Assembly (NCBI GenBank): GCA_964500205.1
Contig: CAZCNS010000005.1
Coordinates: forward strand, 62,001-126,000
DNA from: UBA10329 sp964500205
Lineage (GTDB): Bacteria > Bacteroidota > Bacteroidia > UBA10329
Direction: 5' to 3'
DNA: 64,000 nucleotides
Shown here in pieces: positions 54,098-63,661 of this stretch. Positions within the stretch are counted from its first letter, which is position 1. Each line of letters opens with the position of its first letter. The position numbers and the translations under genes were made by a program. The notes under the pieces were generated by a model. The model saw nothing but the letters and a program-made list of their open reading frames with translations, ran no database searches and was not told the DNA's origin.

Positions 54098-56423
54098 TCC
54101 TTGCCTGACCCACTATCCGCAATTTGGCGAACTTGAGCAGCAGCTGCTTGTTGCCAGCACCCTGGAAGAAAACCGTTGCCTTTGTGTTGGGGGCGATACC
54201 CTCCAACGCGACCACCTGACCCTTCCCGAACTTGTCGTGGATCACCTGCGTGCCGACAACGATGCGGTCAATGTTGCCACTGTCGCCCTGTGTCTTGTCC
54301 ACGGCCTCTTCTGCCCGGCTGTCATCGTACTTGGTGAGTTTGCGCTCCTTCATCTGCGGTTCAAATTTCCGCTGGGGTAAGGCTTTTTCCTGGCCACGCC
54401 CACCCCAACTGCGCGAAGTTAAGGGTTTCTCTTCCGAACGCTTCTCCTCTGCCCCGCTCAGGTCGAGGTGCTCGGCAGGGATCTCCTCTATGAAACGACT
54501 CGGCTCCCCATGCACCAGCTGCCCCCAGCGGAAGCGCGACAGGGCGTAGCTGAGGGTCACGCTGCGCTCTGCACGGGTTAGGGCCACGTAAAACAGCCTG
54601 CGCTCCTCCTCCAGGTCCTGCCTTGCGCTGAGCGAGAGCTGTGATGGGAAGAGATTCTCCTCCAGCCCCGCTATGTGCACATACGGAAACTCCAGTCCCT
54701 TGCTGGCGTGGACGGTCATCAGCGATACGCGGGGGGTGTTGTCGTCCTTGTCGTTGTCGGCATCGGTGAGTAGCGACACATCTGCAACGAAACGGTCGAG
54801 GGTCTTGGCATCGTCTTCAACCACCTCGTCCTCGCCCGGTGTGTCCTCCACGAATTCCTTGATGCCATTGAGCAGTTCCTGGATGTTCTCGTATCGGCTC
54901 ACTCCCTCTGGGGTGCGATCGGTGTAGAGGTCCTTGAGAATGCCCGTTGAACCTGCCATTCGCGATGCCAGCTCGAAGGCATCGACCTTGGGCAGATCCG
55001 CTCGGAAGCTCAGGATCATGTTGACGAATGCATCGAGCTTGGCGACCGTGCCTGCGTTGAACTGGTTGCCTCGCACCTTCGGGTCGGAGATGACGGTCCA
55101 GAGGTCGGTCTGCCAGTCGTTGGAAAGCACAATGGCTTTGTCCAAGGTGGTCTTGCCTATGCCACGGGCGGGGTAATTGATGATGCGCTTGAGAGCCTCC
55201 TCATCCTTGGGATTGACCACCAGCCGGAAGTAGGACAGCAGGTCTTTCACCTCCTTGCGCTGGTAGAAGCTGAGGCCACCGTAGATGCGGTAAGGGATGT
55301 TCATCTTACGCAGGGCCTCCTCCAATGCCCGCGACTGCGCGTTGGTGCGGTACAGGATGGCGAACGCGTCCTCGCGGGCCTGCTCGTTCATCTTGGTCTC
55401 AAAGATGCTGCGGGCGATCATCATGCCCTCCTCGTTGTCGGTAAAGGCGCGGAGCACCTTGATGGGGCTGCCCTCATCGTTGTGCGTCCATACGGTCTTC
55501 TTCAGCTGGTCGCGGTTCTGGCCGATCACGCTGTTGGCTGCATTCACGATGTGCTTGGTGCTGCGGTAGTTCTGCTCCAGCTTATAGACCTTCACATCGG
55601 GATAATCCTTCTTGAAATTGAGGATGTTCTCAATGTTGGCGCCCCTGAAGGCGTAGATGCTCTGCGCATCATCGCCCACCACGCAGATGTTCTCCAGCTT
55701 GGCGGCCAACCGCTTCACAATAAGGTACTGCGCGTAGTTGGTGTCCTGATACTCATCTACCATGATGTAGCGGAACCGCGTCTGATACTTGTTGAGCACA
55801 TCGGGGAAATCTCGGAGCAGCACGTTGGTCCAGTAGAGCAGATCGTCAAAGTCCATAGCCCCACTGCGGAACAGGCGGTCGGAATATTTCTTATAGATAA
55901 TGCTCAACTTGGGCTTCGCGCTCATGCGGTCCTCGGCAATGAGCTGGTCGTTGCGCAGGTACTCGGTGGCGGAAATGAGGTTGGTCTTGGCCGATGAGAT
56001 TCGGCCCAGCACCATGCCCGGTTTGTAGGTTTTATCGTCCAACGCCTCTTCCCGCAGGATCTCCTTGATCAGGTTCTTGGAGTCGGCTGAATCGTAGATG
56101 GTGAAATTGGAAGGGTAGCCGATCTTGTCGGCCTCGGCTCTCAGTATTCTTGCGAAAACGGAGTGGAACGTGCCCATCCAGATGTTGCGCGCCTCTGGGC
56201 CCACCATGTTCTCGATGCGGTCGCGCATCTCGCGGGCGGCCTTGTTGGTAAAGGTGAGCGCGAGGATGCGGAACGGGTCCACACCCTTGTTGATGATATG
56301 CCCAACGCGGTAGGTGAGCACGCGTGTCTTGCCCGATCCCGCTCCTGCGATGATCATCACCGGGCCTTCCGTGCATTCGACCGCGAGCCGCTGCTCGGTG
56401 TTCAGTTCTTCGAGGTAATTCAT
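54087..56423 (-). CDS. uvrD: ATP-dependent DNA helicase UvrD/PcrA
   Basis: 778 residues of superfamily 1A. Q motif NTEQRLAVECTEG, Walker A IIAGAGSGKTRVL, motif II MVDEYQDTNYAQY, motif III VVGDDAQSIYAFRGA, motif VI-like RRLFYVALTRAERSVTL. The C-terminus carries a Tudor-like domain (GTQVIHDKFGKGQVVALEG), as in PcrA, which binds RNA polymerase. It unwinds DNA in nucleotide excision and mismatch repair. Promoter at 56429-56436. Confidence 0.95.
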   Translation of the reverse strand: MNYLEELNTEQRLAVECTEGPVMIIAGAGSGKTRVLTYRVGHIINKGVDPFRILALTFTNKAAREMRDRIENMVGPEARNIWMGTFHSVFARILRAEADKIGYPSNFTIYDSADSKNLIKEILREEALDDKTYKPGMVLGRISSAKTNLISATEYLRNDQLIAEDRMSAKPKLSIIYKKYSDRLFRSGAMDFDDLLYWTNVLLRDFPDVLNKYQTRFRYIMVDEYQDTNYAQYLIVKRLAAKLENICVVGDDAQSIYAFRGANIENILNFKKDYPDVKVYKLEQNYRSTKHIVNAANSVIGQNRDQLKKTVWTHNDEGSPIKVLRAFTDNEEGMMIARSIFETKMNEQAREDAFAILYRTNAQSRALEEALRKMNIPYRIYGGLSFYQRKEVKDLLSYFRLVVNPKDEEALKRIINYPARGIGKTTLDKAIVLSNDWQTDLWTVISDPKVRGNQFNAGTVAKLDAFVNMILSFRADLPKVDAFELASRMAGSTGILKDLYTDRTPEGVSRYENIQELLNGIKEFVEDTPGEDEVVEDDAKTLDRFVADVSLLTDADNDKDDNTPRVSLMTVHASKGLEFPYVHIAGLEENLFPSQLSLSARQDLEEERRLFYVALTRAERSVTLSYALSRFRWGQLVHGEPSRFIEEIPAEHLDLSGAEEKRSEEKPLTSRSWGGRGQEKALPQRKFEPQMKERKLTKYDDSRAEEAVDKTQGDSGNIDRIVVGTQVIHDKFGKGQVVALEGIAPNTKATVFFQGAGNKQLLLKFAKLRIVGQARNVG

Positions 56424-56428
56424 CGTCC

Positions 56429-56436
56429 CAAACTTA
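56429..56436 (-). promoter_or_regulatory. -7 promoter element (TAAGTTTG) of uvrD
   Basis: Exact TAnnTTTG on the minus strand, 5 nt upstream of the ATG, so the leader is very short. Confidence 0.5.
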
Positions 56437-56575
56437 CGGCAAGGGTTCGGAGGGGCAAGGGGGCAACCCCTTCCGAAAAAATCGTTTTCACCATCGGACA
56501 GCTAGGCTCTTCGGGAAATTCGTCTGCCAGTGGTCAGTCATCGATCGGATAGGTGCGGGCGTATCCCCAATTTGA

Positions 56576-56583
56576 TAGTTTTG
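56576..56583 (+). promoter_or_regulatory. -7 promoter element (TAGTTTTG) of the SprB-repeat protein gene
   Basis: Exact TAnnTTTG, 41 nt before the ATG at 56625. Confidence 0.55.
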
Positions 56584-56624
56584 CTCCTTGGCCCGAAGTG
56601 TTTGGGCATTAGACATTTCCAACC

Positions 56625-59600
56625 ATGAGGAAAGGACTTTTACCGCTTGCCACACTTGCCCTGACCGTCTTATCTGTTGCTCAGGTGCATGCCCAATGTG
56701 GCACTACGCCTCACACAGGTGATCTCATCATCACAACCAACACCACGCTTTCGGGCACGCACAACATCGCGGGTCTGTTTCGCGTGGAGGCCGGTGTAAC
56801 GGTCACAGTGGAACCGTATGCCATAAATGGTTGCGGAGAGCTGGTGATCAATGCTGCTGCCATTGAGGTCATCGGCAACATCATTGCTGACGGAGCCGGT
56901 CATCCAGGTGGAACCGGTGGTGTGGGTGCAACAGGTGGCAACAACACCGCAGCACTTGCCAGCTGCGTGAACAAGGACAACTGCCTCACCATAGAGGTGA
57001 ACCCCGGACAGCCCGGTGCAGCCGGTGGAGGCCCTGGCGCTGGTGCAGGCGGTACAGTCGGCACTTTGGGCCGTGGCCCCAAGCAGTCGTGCGAGAACTT
57101 CGGTGACCGCTACGGTTACGTAGGCGGTGCGGGTGGCGCAGGTGGTGCTGCAGGTGGCAGTTACGCGGTGGCGGCCAGTTCGGGTGGTACGGGTGGAGGC
57201 GGAGGTGCCTACAACACCGCTTTTTTCAACCCTGTAAGCCTTGCAACATGCGCATCACCGACAGCAGGCACGGGCGGAACGGGTGGAGCGGCAGGGACTG
57301 CCTACGGAACGCCTACCGGAACTGACATTGCCCTCGGTTCGGGTGGTGGTGGAGCAGGGGGTGGTGGCAAGAGCGCTGGCAACGGTGGAAATGGTGGGAA
57401 CGGTGGAAATGGCGGTGGTGTCATCTCCCTCACCGCAACTGGGCCGGTGACCATCCTCGGAACCGTGTCTGCATCGGGTACGGTCGGTGGTGCAGGAGGC
57501 GCAGGAGGCAACGGTGGCCGCTCACCAAAATGCTGCGATGACACCTGCAACGGTTGCGATGAGGAGACGTACTCTGCCGGTGCTGGCGGTGGTGCTGGTG
57601 CTGGGGGCGGCTCTGGTGGTGGCATACTCATCTCATCAGGTGGGCTGGCTACCATCACTGGGACATTACGGGTGCTGGGCGGAAACGGTGGTGCTGGCGG
57701 TGCTGCTGGCAATCCTTCATCCACTTGCAATGCCAATCCTTTCCTTTGTTCAAGCACCAGCGGTTCTTCAGCTATCGGAGTTGCGGGCAACAACGGTGGC
57801 GGTGGCTCCGGTGGCCGTATCAAAGTATTCACCCGTCCTTGTTTCACCAATATCGTAACGCCCACCAATCTGCTTGACGGAGGCAATGGACAAGGGGGTG
57901 CTGCCGGCCAAGGCACCTTCCATCAGGACGACCTGCCGGGGGCTGTTCCACCGACCATTGCCGAAAACGTGCAGGGCGTGAGCTGTTTCGGACTGAGTGA
58001 TGGCAGTATTTCACTTACCGTTTCCGGTGGAAATGGGCCTTACAGCTACACTTGGCTACCTGATGTGAGCAGCGGCCCCACAGCTACGGGGCTTGCAGCT
58101 GGCGACTACGATGTGGTTGTGCGCGATGCGGACGGTTGTGAGGTGCTGGAAACAGTCACCGTGACCCAACCGGCAGCACTTGCCGCTCAGATCTTCGGAA
58201 CGATAAATGCCGACTGTTTCGGTGCCGGCACAGGCGAGGCATCGGTGATGCCGATGGGCGGCACTGGACCCTATACCTACTTATGGAACGACCCCGGAAC
58301 ACAGATTACCGAGACGGCTACCAACCTGCCTTCGGGCAACTGGACGGTGCAGGTGACCGATGCCAACAACTGCACCACATCGGCATCCGTCCAAATAGGA
58401 AGCCCTCAGCCTTTCGCGGCCTCCGTGAGCGTGGCGCAGAATGTGAGTTGCAATGGCTTGTCTGATGGCATTGCCACGGTGAACGTGGTCGGCACGCCCG
58501 GTATCACCTTCCAATGGAATGACCCACAGGGTCAACAAAGTGCAACAGCAGGAAACCTCGCAGCCGGTATCTATCAGGTGACCGTGGCCAGCTCTGCCGT
58601 GTGCGACACCATAGTTACAGTTATCATCACCGAGCCTGATATTCTTGCTGTGAACCCTGTGATTGCTGAAGCCGCCTGCGCCAACCAGCCCGGCCAGATC
58701 ACCGCAAATGCCACGGGAGGCACTGCCCCGTTCAACTACCTATGGACACCTGGAAATCAGACCACGCCATCCATTCAGGGAATGGGTACGGGCTCGTACG
58801 GTGTTACCGTGACTGATGCCAACGGCTGCACCACCAGTGCCACTGGCATTCAGTACACACAACCTACTCAACTCACGGCCAGCATCACCCAACAGACCAA
58901 TGTCACTTGCAACGGGGCCAATGACGGAACCATCTCCGTTTCAGCTTCTGGTGGCACGTTGCCCTACTCCTACCAATGGAACGACCCGACCGTGCAGGGT
59001 ACCGCCACGGCAACGGGACTCACTCCTGGTAATTATGGTCTCGTGGTGCTTGATGCCAACGGCTGCCCGGTCACCTTCTCCGGTCTTTTGATCACAGAGC
59101 CTGCCCCACTTACTGTCAGCGTGAGTGAGGCCACCCCGATCACCTGCGATGGCGGTGCTGATGGCGAGGCCACCGTTGCCGTTTCCGGAGGCACTCTCCC
59201 CTACTCCATCAACTGGAGCGACCCGAATGGGCAGCAAACCATCACCGCGACCGGACTCGCTCAGGGCAGCTACGTGGTGGCAGTGACCGATGCCAACGGT
59301 TGTTCTGGCTCGGCCGCAGCCAATATCGAAGCACCGCTGGTCGAGTTCAATGCGGGATTCAGCATCTCACCCGAGACCGGACTCCAGCCTTTGGAGATCA
59401 CCGTCACTAACACAACTGTAGGAGGCACCTCTTTCGAGTGGAACTTTGGTGACAGTAACATCTTCACCAATAATGCTGATTCGTTCATGTACATGTATGC
59501 CGACTCCGGCTCATTTGACATCATGCTCATAGCCACTGACGACAACACTGGATGCGTGGACACCGTGTTGGTGGAAGGTGCCATTTATATCGTACCGACC

Positions 59601-59915
59601 TCCCGTATCAATGTGCCCAACGTGATCACTCCCAACGGAGACGGTGTGAACGACATGTTTCCGATAGACCCGACCCAGAATGACTTCTTCCCCTTCGAAA
59701 TAAGGAACATCAAGAATTTCCGCGGTCAGATGTTCAACCGATGGGGCCAGCTCGTTTACGAGTGGACCCAACCGCTTGGAGGCTGGGAAGGACGGACCCT
59801 CAGCGGTGTGGAGGTACCAACAGGCACGTACTTCTACGTGATCACCGCAGTGGGCATCGATGCCGATGCTGAAACACAGTATGAACTGCGTGGGGATGTG
59901 CAGGTGATACGCTGA
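56625..59915 (+). CDS. Large secreted protein: Gly-rich domain, six SprB-type repeats, PKD, T9SS type B sorting domain
   Basis: 1096 residues. Signal peptide (LATLALTVLSVAQVHAQ); a beta-helix-like, extremely Gly-rich region (about 85-430, many GGAGG and GGNGG runs, with scattered Cys pairs); six repeats of about 70 residues (about 448-905) of the SprB type, each with a C-G-DG start and a YxVxVxDxxGC end; a PKD-like domain (about 906-990, FEWNFGDSN); and a gliding-type C-terminal domain (about 998-1096, NVITPNGDGVNDMF, FNRWGQLVYEW). It is exported by T9SS and is probably a surface adhesin or extracellular structure. Confidence 0.9.
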   Translation: MRKGLLPLATLALTVLSVAQVHAQCGTTPHTGDLIITTNTTLSGTHNIAGLFRVEAGVTVTVEPYAINGCGELVINAAAIEVIGNIIADGAGHPGGTGGVGATGGNNTAALASCVNKDNCLTIEVNPGQPGAAGGGPGAGAGGTVGTLGRGPKQSCENFGDRYGYVGGAGGAGGAAGGSYAVAASSGGTGGGGGAYNTAFFNPVSLATCASPTAGTGGTGGAAGTAYGTPTGTDIALGSGGGGAGGGGKSAGNGGNGGNGGNGGGVISLTATGPVTILGTVSASGTVGGAGGAGGNGGRSPKCCDDTCNGCDEETYSAGAGGGAGAGGGSGGGILISSGGLATITGTLRVLGGNGGAGGAAGNPSSTCNANPFLCSSTSGSSAIGVAGNNGGGGSGGRIKVFTRPCFTNIVTPTNLLDGGNGQGGAAGQGTFHQDDLPGAVPPTIAENVQGVSCFGLSDGSISLTVSGGNGPYSYTWLPDVSSGPTATGLAAGDYDVVVRDADGCEVLETVTVTQPAALAAQIFGTINADCFGAGTGEASVMPMGGTGPYTYLWNDPGTQITETATNLPSGNWTVQVTDANNCTTSASVQIGSPQPFAASVSVAQNVSCNGLSDGIATVNVVGTPGITFQWNDPQGQQSATAGNLAAGIYQVTVASSAVCDTIVTVIITEPDILAVNPVIAEAACANQPGQITANATGGTAPFNYLWTPGNQTTPSIQGMGTGSYGVTVTDANGCTTSATGIQYTQPTQLTASITQQTNVTCNGANDGTISVSASGGTLPYSYQWNDPTVQGTATATGLTPGNYGLVVLDANGCPVTFSGLLITEPAPLTVSVSEATPITCDGGADGEATVAVSGGTLPYSINWSDPNGQQTITATGLAQGSYVVAVTDANGCSGSAAANIEAPLVEFNAGFSISPETGLQPLEITVTNTTVGGTSFEWNFGDSNIFTNNADSFMYMYADSGSFDIMLIATDDNTGCVDTVLVEGAIYIVPTSRINVPNVITPNGDGVNDMFPIDPTQNDFFPFEIRNIKNFRGQMFNRWGQLVYEWTQPLGGWEGRTLSGVEVPTGTYFYVITAVGIDADAETQYELRGDVQVIR

Positions 59916-59979
59916 CAACCCGTTAAAAAACAAGCCGCACTGGCTTTGTCATCACAAGGTCGGGGTAGTGCATTTTGTC

Positions 59980-59987
59980 TATATTCG
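59980..59987 (+). promoter_or_regulatory. -7 promoter element (TATATTCG) of prs
   Basis: TAnnTTCG followed by CAGCCCC, the same context as the queA promoter at 62239. It lies 32 nt before the prs ATG. Confidence 0.5.
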
Positions 59988-60019
59988 CAGCCCCTTAAAA
60001 ACACGGAAACTCCGTTGCC

Positions 60020-60952
60020 ATGCCCTTCAATGTCAAGCTTTTCACCGGTGAGTCCACGACTTATCTCTCCGAGAAGATAGCCGCAAGCTACGGGCAAGAA
60101 CTGAGCAAGCAGACCACCATCCGCTTCAAGGACGGTGAGTATGAACCTTGTTTTGAGGAGTCGATCCGCGGAGACGATGTTTTCATCATTCAGAGCACCT
60201 TCCCACCATCAGACAACCTGATGGAACTGCTACTGATGATAGATGCGGCCAAGCGGGCCTCTGCCAAGCGCATCGTGGCAGTGATCCCCTACTTCGGCTG
60301 GGCACGACAGGACCGCAAGGTAAAGCCCCGTGTGCCGATAGGCGCCAAGCTCGTGGCCAACCTTCTGGAGGCTGCGGGCGTGACACGCATTATGACCATG
60401 GACCTTCACGCAGACCAGATCCAAGGATTCTTCGATGTGCCGGTGGACCACCTGTACTCCTCGTATCTTTTTCTGGAAAAACTGCAGGAGATGGACAGCT
60501 CCAACCTGGTGATGGCCACCCCGGACGTGGGCGGCACACGCAGGGCCAATGCCTACGCCAAAGCACTGAACGTGGACCTCGCCATCTGCTACAAGCAGCG
60601 TAAGGTGGCCAATCAGGTGGACAGCATGACCGTCATTGGCGATGTGGAGGGCAAGGACGTGGTGCTGGTGGATGACATCATCGATACAGGAGGAACGCTG
60701 TGCAAGGCTGCAGATATGATGATGGAGCACGGGGCGAAGAGCGTACGTGCCTGCATCACACACCCGCTCCTTTCGGGCAACGCACACGAGAACATCCTCA
60801 AGTCGAGACTCACAGAGCTCATCGTGACCGACACGATACCGCTGCGACAGAAGAACGACAAGATCACCGTGCTGAGCGTAGCCGACCTGTTTGCCGATGT
60901 GATCCGCAAGGCGCACAACTACGAGAGCATCAGCACCAAGTTCATTTTCTAA
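60020..60952 (+). CDS. prs: Ribose-phosphate pyrophosphokinase
   Basis: 310 residues. The ATP site and metal site are seen in YFGWARQDRK (91-100) and DLHADQIQGFF (128-138); the PRPP loop is VVLVDDIIDTGGT (about 214-226). It makes PRPP from ribose 5-phosphate and ATP for nucleotide synthesis. It begins a prs-rplY-pth cluster that is conserved in many Bacteroidota. Confidence 0.96.
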   Translation: MPFNVKLFTGESTTYLSEKIAASYGQELSKQTTIRFKDGEYEPCFEESIRGDDVFIIQSTFPPSDNLMELLLMIDAAKRASAKRIVAVIPYFGWARQDRKVKPRVPIGAKLVANLLEAAGVTRIMTMDLHADQIQGFFDVPVDHLYSSYLFLEKLQEMDSSNLVMATPDVGGTRRANAYAKALNVDLAICYKQRKVANQVDSMTVIGDVEGKDVVLVDDIIDTGGTLCKAADMMMEHGAKSVRACITHPLLSGNAHENILKSRLTELIVTDTIPLRQKNDKITVLSVADLFADVIRKAHNYESISTKFIF

Positions 60953-61006
60953 GTAATCCTACAATTCATCAATAACCAACAACAACTAACCAATAACAAC
61001 CATCAA

Positions 61007-61636
61007 ATGGAATCGATCTCAATCAAAGGATCAGTAAGGAAGTCCCTCGGGAAAGCCGATGCAAAAGCCCTACGCAAGCAGGGTCTGGTTCCATGCATCG
61101 TGTACGGAGGAGAAGAGAACATTCACTTCAATGTGGATGAGCGTGAGTTCAACAAACTGATCAACACGCCAAAGGCATACATCGTCAATCTCGACATTGA
61201 CGGCAAGGAGTACGCCACCATCATCAAGGACAAGCAGTTTCACCCGCTCACGGACCGCGTGCTGCACGTTGACTTTCAGCTTCTCGTGCCCGGAAGAGCG
61301 GTAAAGCTTTCGCTTCCTATCCGCACCACAGGTGTGAGCCGAGGTGTTCTCAATGGTGGTAAGCTTCAGCAAGTGCTGCGCAGGGCCAAGGTGAGCGGTG
61401 TGCCCACAGAAATGCCTGATTTCATCACCATCGACATCACCAAGCTCCGCATTGGACAGTCTGTAAAGGTCAAAGAGGTAAACATTCCCGGGGTCAACTT
61501 CATGGAGAATGAGAACCAGATCATTGTGGCAGTGAAGGCCAAGCGCGGTGCCAAACTGGACGATGACGGTGATGACGAGGAGACTGCTGAAAGTGCTGAG
61601 GCTGCGGCCGAAGGTGCTGAGGCAGCAGCTGAGTGA
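61007..61636 (+). CDS. rplY: 50S ribosomal protein L25 / general stress protein Ctc
   Basis: 209 residues: the L25 domain (1 to about 95, with VRKSLGKADAKALRKQGLVP and YGGEENIHF), the CTC beta domain (about 95-185), and an acidic Ala/Glu tail (ESAEAAAEGAEAAAE) common in this phylum. It binds 5S rRNA in the large subunit. It lies 54 nt after prs and abuts pth. Confidence 0.95.
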   Translation: MESISIKGSVRKSLGKADAKALRKQGLVPCIVYGGEENIHFNVDEREFNKLINTPKAYIVNLDIDGKEYATIIKDKQFHPLTDRVLHVDFQLLVPGRAVKLSLPIRTTGVSRGVLNGGKLQQVLRRAKVSGVPTEMPDFITIDITKLRIGQSVKVKEVNIPGVNFMENENQIIVAVKAKRGAKLDDDGDDEETAESAEAAAEGAEAAAE

Positions 61637-61641
61637 TCAGA

Positions 61642-62202
61642 ATGAAATACCTCATCGTTGGATTGGGCAACATCGGCAGCGAGTATGCCGAAACCCGTCA
61701 CAACATAGGATTCAAGATAGTGGACGCCTTTGCGGAGGCGTCCACTTCCTGTTTCAAGACAGAGCGTCTGGGTGATGTGTGTGAGGTGAAGCAGCGCGGC
61801 CGCACCTTCGTGCTGCTCAAACCATCCACCTACATGAATCTGAGTGGCAAAGCCGTCAACTACTGGCTGCAACAGACAGGAGTACCTGTAGAGCGGCTGC
61901 TGGTCATCACTGATGACATCTCACTACCAACGGGTGCCATACGCATACGCGCCAAAGGCAGTGACGGAGGCCACAATGGCCTTAAGAGCATCAACGAGGT
62001 GCTGGGCACCCACGCTTATCCGCGTCTCCGTTTTGGCGTAGGCAATGATTTTGCAAAAGGCCGGCAGGTGGATTACGTGCTGGGACGCTGGTCTGACGAG
62101 GACATCGACATCATCACGCCTCGCATTAAAAACGCAACAGAGGCCATTACCGCCTTCGGAACAGAACCGCTGGGGCAGGTCATGACCCGTTTCAACCGTT
62201 AG
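61642..62202 (+). CDS. pth: Peptidyl-tRNA hydrolase
   Basis: 186 residues. Family motifs: YLIVGLGNIGSEYAETRHNIGF with catalytic His20 (shown in part), LLKPSTYMNLSG, ITDDISLPTG and SDGGHNGLKSI. It releases peptides from peptidyl-tRNA that dropped off the ribosome. The ATG at 61642 gives the normal start MKYLIVGLGN; a GTG at 61633 overlaps the rplY stop. Translationally close-coupled to rplY. Confidence 0.95.
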   Translation: MKYLIVGLGNIGSEYAETRHNIGFKIVDAFAEASTSCFKTERLGDVCEVKQRGRTFVLLKPSTYMNLSGKAVNYWLQQTGVPVERLLVITDDISLPTGAIRIRAKGSDGGHNGLKSINEVLGTHAYPRLRFGVGNDFAKGRQVDYVLGRWSDEDIDIITPRIKNATEAITAFGTEPLGQVMTRFNR

Positions 62203-62238
62203 CACTTCCTCTCTGTTGGGGGGCGTTATCCTGTGTAG

Positions 62239-62246
62239 TACATTCG
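62239..62246 (+). promoter_or_regulatory. -7 promoter element (TACATTCG) of queA
   Basis: TAnnTTCG followed by CAGCCCC. A TTG at 62216-62218, 20 bp upstream, fits the -33 element. The queA ATG is 49 nt further. Confidence 0.55.
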
Positions 62247-62294
62247 CAGCCCCGAAAATCTGAGGCACAACGCTTCTAAACCCATCCTATCCGC

Positions 62295-63344
62295 ATGAAA
62301 CTCACTAAGTTCAAATTTGACATCCCTGAGGAACTCATTGCCTACCACCCTACTCCCGACAGGGAAGAGAGCCGTCTGATGGTCATCGACCGCAGCACAG
62401 GAAAAATAGAACATCATTTTTTCAAGGATATCATCAACTACTTTGAACCCGGGGATTGCCTCGTGCTGAACGACACCAAGGTTTTTCCTGCACGTCTCAT
62501 TGGCCGGAAAGAGAAGACCGAGGCAGAGATCGAGGTATTCATGCTGCGTGAGCTCAACAAGGACAGCATCCTTTGGGATGTGTTGGTGGACCCCGCCCGT
62601 AAGATCCGTATCGGCAACAAACTCTATTTCGGCCCCAATGACGAACTGGTGGCAGAGGTGATCGATAACACCACGAGCCGCGGCCGCACCTTGCGTTTCC
62701 TCTTTGACGGTGATTCAGAGGAGTTCAAGAAGGTGGCCTTCGCCCTGGGGGACACTCCACTGCCCAAGTACATCAACCGAGAGGCGGAACCCGAAGATGC
62801 TGAGCGCTATCAGACAGTGTTCGCCAAGAACGAAGGTGCTGTGGCAGCCCCCACCGCAGGGTTGCACTTCAGTAAATCGCTGCTCAAGCGCTTCGAGATC
62901 AAAGGAGTGGACTTTGCACATCTTACGTTGCATGTAGGTTTGGGAACATTCCGGCAAGTAGAGGTGGAAGACCTCACTAAGCACAAGATGGACAGTGAGC
63001 AAGTGATCATCCCTGCGGATGCCTGTGACATCGTAAACCGCTCCAGGGCAGGTCGTGGTAAAGTATGCGCTGTGGGTACCACCGTGATGCGTGCCATGGA
63101 AAGTTCGATCGGAACCACCGGAGACCTCAAGCCCTATGATGGATGGACCAACAAGTTCATCTTTCCCCCGTACGACTTTCAGGTTGCCAATTGCATGGTC
63201 ACCAACTTCCACATGTCTCAGAGCACCTTGCTCATGATGGTGTCCGCGTTCATGGGCTACGATCTGATGCGCGAGGCTTATGACATCGCCATCAAAGAGA
63301 AGTATCGCTTCTTCTCGTACGGAGACGCGATGCTCATTCTCTGA
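62295..63344 (+). CDS. queA: S-adenosylmethionine:tRNA ribosyltransferase-isomerase
   Basis: 349 residues. Typical blocks are YHPTPDREESRLMVIDR, DCLVLNDTKVFPARL, PTAGLHFSKSLL, HVGLGTFRQVEVEDLTKHKM, VGTTVMRAMES and TNFHMSQSTLLMMVSAFMG. It adds the cyclopentene ring in queuosine synthesis on tRNA. No other queuosine gene is adjacent. Confidence 0.96.
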   Translation: MKLTKFKFDIPEELIAYHPTPDREESRLMVIDRSTGKIEHHFFKDIINYFEPGDCLVLNDTKVFPARLIGRKEKTEAEIEVFMLRELNKDSILWDVLVDPARKIRIGNKLYFGPNDELVAEVIDNTTSRGRTLRFLFDGDSEEFKKVAFALGDTPLPKYINREAEPEDAERYQTVFAKNEGAVAAPTAGLHFSKSLLKRFEIKGVDFAHLTLHVGLGTFRQVEVEDLTKHKMDSEQVIIPADACDIVNRSRAGRGKVCAVGTTVMRAMESSIGTTGDLKPYDGWTNKFIFPPYDFQVANCMVTNFHMSQSTLLMMVSAFMGYDLMREAYDIAIKEKYRFFSYGDAMLIL

Positions 63345-63395
63345 GCCTCGTGTCTCTATGACGCAAGGACGATGCCCTTCCTGATTGGCAGTGTC

Positions 63396-63403
63396 TATTT
63401 TCG
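63396..63403 (+). promoter_or_regulatory. -7 promoter element (TATTTTCG) of feoAB
   Basis: TAnnTTCG, 36 nt before the feoA ATG. No Fur-box-like dyad was recognised nearby. Confidence 0.4.
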
Positions 63404-63439
63404 GCCAACCGATATTCAGCGGCCCGGAATCCCATTTTC

Positions 63440-63661
63440 ATGACACTCGACCAACTCAAACACGGACAGGAGGCCACCGTCATTGGCTTTACTGACGATG
63501 TTCTGGGCACACAGCTCTTGGAAATGGGTCTGGTGCCTGGTGATCCGGTGACACTTGAACGCATTGCCCCACTGGGCGACCCCATTGCGGTGCGCACAGG
63601 CGAGGTGCTGCTCATTCTCCGCAGAAACGAGGCTTCCACCGTAGAGATAAAGGCCAAATGA
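63440..63661 (+). CDS. feoA: FeoA family protein
   Basis: 73 residues of the SH3-like FeoA fold (LEMGLVPGDPVTLERIAPLG, then IAVRTGEVLLILRRNEASTV). It is a small cytoplasmic helper of ferrous iron transport. It overlaps feoB by 4 nt (ATGA). Confidence 0.92.
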   Translation: MTLDQLKHGQEATVIGFTDDVLGTQLLEMGLVPGDPVTLERIAPLGDPIAVRTGEVLLILRRNEASTVEIKAK

